6,565 nt of DNA from Campylobacter sp. (GTDB lineage: Bacteria > Campylobacterota > Campylobacteria > Campylobacterales > Campylobacteraceae): the NCBI GenBank assembly GCA_017940085.1, contig JAGAZK010000108.1, forward strand, positions 1 through 6,565, given 5' to 3'. Of the stretch, positions 5,750-6,565 are shown one piece after another. Numbering within the stretch: position 1 is the first letter of the stretch; every line of letters begins with the position of its first letter. A program made the position numbers and the translations under genes. The notes under the pieces were generated by a model. It saw nothing but the letters and a program-made list of their open reading frames with translations, did no database searches and was not told the DNA's origin.

Positions 5750-6565
5750 TATCTTACGCTTAATCCTTCATCTAAATACCTGATAATCGGATAAATAAAT
5801 AGCTCAATTACTCGTCTTTTACCGACTTTAATTTCAGCTGTGATATTCATTCCAGGCTCAATTTTTTTCTCTTGTCCATCGACAAGGAGAGAATTTTTGC
5901 TCAAATCTACTTTTATTTCATAAATCTCTCCTAGTTTTTCGTCTTTGATAGAATCATTTGCAATATGGGTAAGATTTCCGTCAATCTTGCCGTATTTTTG
6001 AAAATTAAATGTCTCTACTTTGATAGCAACATTTTGACCCAAATTTAAAAACCCAATGTCTTTATTTAAAACATTTGCTTTAGCGATGAGTTTTTCATTG
6101 TTTGGGATTATTGTGATAAGCTGATCGCCAGAATTTACAGCAGATCCGATAGTATGAATCAAAAGTTTGCCCACGAAGCCGTTAGCAGGAGAGCTTATGA
6201 TTTGTTGTTTTGTTTGAAAAGATACTGTATTTATTTCAGCATTTAATAAATTTGCTTGTTGGGTTTTGTTAATCAGCTCATCAAGCCACGCTGATTTTGT
6301 GGTAGTTACAAAAGCATTAAATTTGCTCTTTAATTCATTTAATTTTGCGATTTGAGTTTGCAACAAAGACGAATAATCATCAAATTCTTTTTTGGCTTCT
6401 TCATAGTCTTTTAAAGCGATTATATCTTTTACGGCTTCTAATTTATTTAGCTTTTCAATTTTTCGCAAATGTTTTTCGTCTTTTTGGAAAATCATTATAT
6501 ATTCGTGCTTAAAGTTATTAAATCCACCCATAAGAGCTCTGTATCTCCATAAAGGTGCTAACTTA
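5749..6565 (-). CDS. HlyD-type membrane fusion protein of a type I secretion system, C-terminal part (N-terminus outside window)
   Basis: The frame is open to the right edge (about 271 residues seen), with KLAPLWRYRAL preceding the Met codon at 6531. That Met is therefore internal and the gene continues beyond the window. Counting from this Met: charged helices forming a coiled-coil hairpin (about 10-110), the second half of a split lipoyl domain (SPANGFVGKL, IGSAVNSGDQL, to about 143), then the adaptor beta-barrel with NKDIGFLNLGQ, IKVETFNFQKYG, LGEIYEIKVDL and EPGMNITAEIKVGKRRVIE. These closely follow E. coli HlyD (NKDIGFINVGQ, IKVEAFPYTRYG, AEIKTGMRSVI), so an RTX/protein-export adaptor is more likely than a drug-efflux one. 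It links an inner-membrane ABC exporter to the TolC-like channel encoded next, which it overlaps by TAATG. The cytoplasmic tail, membrane anchor and first lipoyl half are not visible. The exporter and substrate are probably encoded upstream. Confidence 0.92.
   Translation of the reverse strand, partial: KLAPLWRYRALMGGFNNFKHEYIMIFQKDEKHLRKIEKLNKLEAVKDIIALKDYEEAKKEFDDYSSLLQTQIAKLNELKSKFNAFVTTTKSAWLDELINKTQQANLLNAEINTVSFQTKQQIISSPANGFVGKLLIHTIGSAVNSGDQLITIIPNNEKLIAKANVLNKDIGFLNLGQNVAIKVETFNFQKYGKIDGNLTHIANDSIKDEKLGEIYEIKVDLSKNSLLVDGQEKKIEPGMNITAEIKVGKRRVIELFIYPIIRYLDEGLSVR

Noticed and set aside
6529..6531. ATG as the start of the HlyD-type gene (minus strand)
   Set aside because: Codons stay open to the window edge, no good Shine-Dalgarno site precedes it, and starting there would remove the membrane anchor and first lipoyl half needed by this family.

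Overview
The window looks like chromosomal DNA from a low-GC epsilonproteobacterium, most likely a Campylobacter of the non-jejuni type. The grounds are AT-rich codon use, very tight gene packing with overlapping stop/start codons, many AAATTTA words, and the gene order M16 protease - dapA - short-chain dehydrogenase - pgsA. From memory, that order resembles the Helicobacter pylori HP1012-HP1016 neighbourhood. The genus is an inference from content and style, not a database match.

Positions 1-4335, plus strand: one compact run of six genes. It starts inside an M16 zinc-protease-like gene whose 5' part lies before the window. Next come dapA (lysine/meso-diaminopimelate branch), a FabL-like enoyl-ACP reductase of the short-chain dehydrogenase family (often labelled 7-alpha-hydroxysteroid dehydrogenase), pgsA (phosphatidylglycerophosphate synthase), rarD (EamA-family permease) and a small unrecognised single-pass membrane protein. 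Every junction overlaps: ATGA, TAATG, ATGA, ATGA, then 14 nt. Cotranscription and translational coupling are therefore very likely. Most of the set feeds the cell envelope: peptidoglycan precursor, fatty acid and phospholipid.

Positions 4336-4450: a 115-bp gap between converging genes, the only non-coding DNA here. It holds a series of AAATTT tracts about 10-13 bp apart, which predicts curved DNA. It also holds an inverted repeat built from these tracts and a perfect 10-bp AT-rich hairpin that may act as a terminator for both sides.

Positions 4451-6565, minus strand: the distal end of a type I secretion operon. A HlyD-type membrane fusion protein enters from the right edge, with its N-terminal part outside, and overlaps by one base a complete TolC-family outer-membrane channel gene. 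The ABC transporter and the secreted substrate are not in the window and are expected beyond the right edge or elsewhere.

I see no tRNA, rRNA, insertion sequence, CRISPR array or integrase. I found no clearly new system. The points most worth a second look are the FabL-like reductase, the phased AAATTT tracts, the incomplete secretion operon and the unknown small membrane protein.
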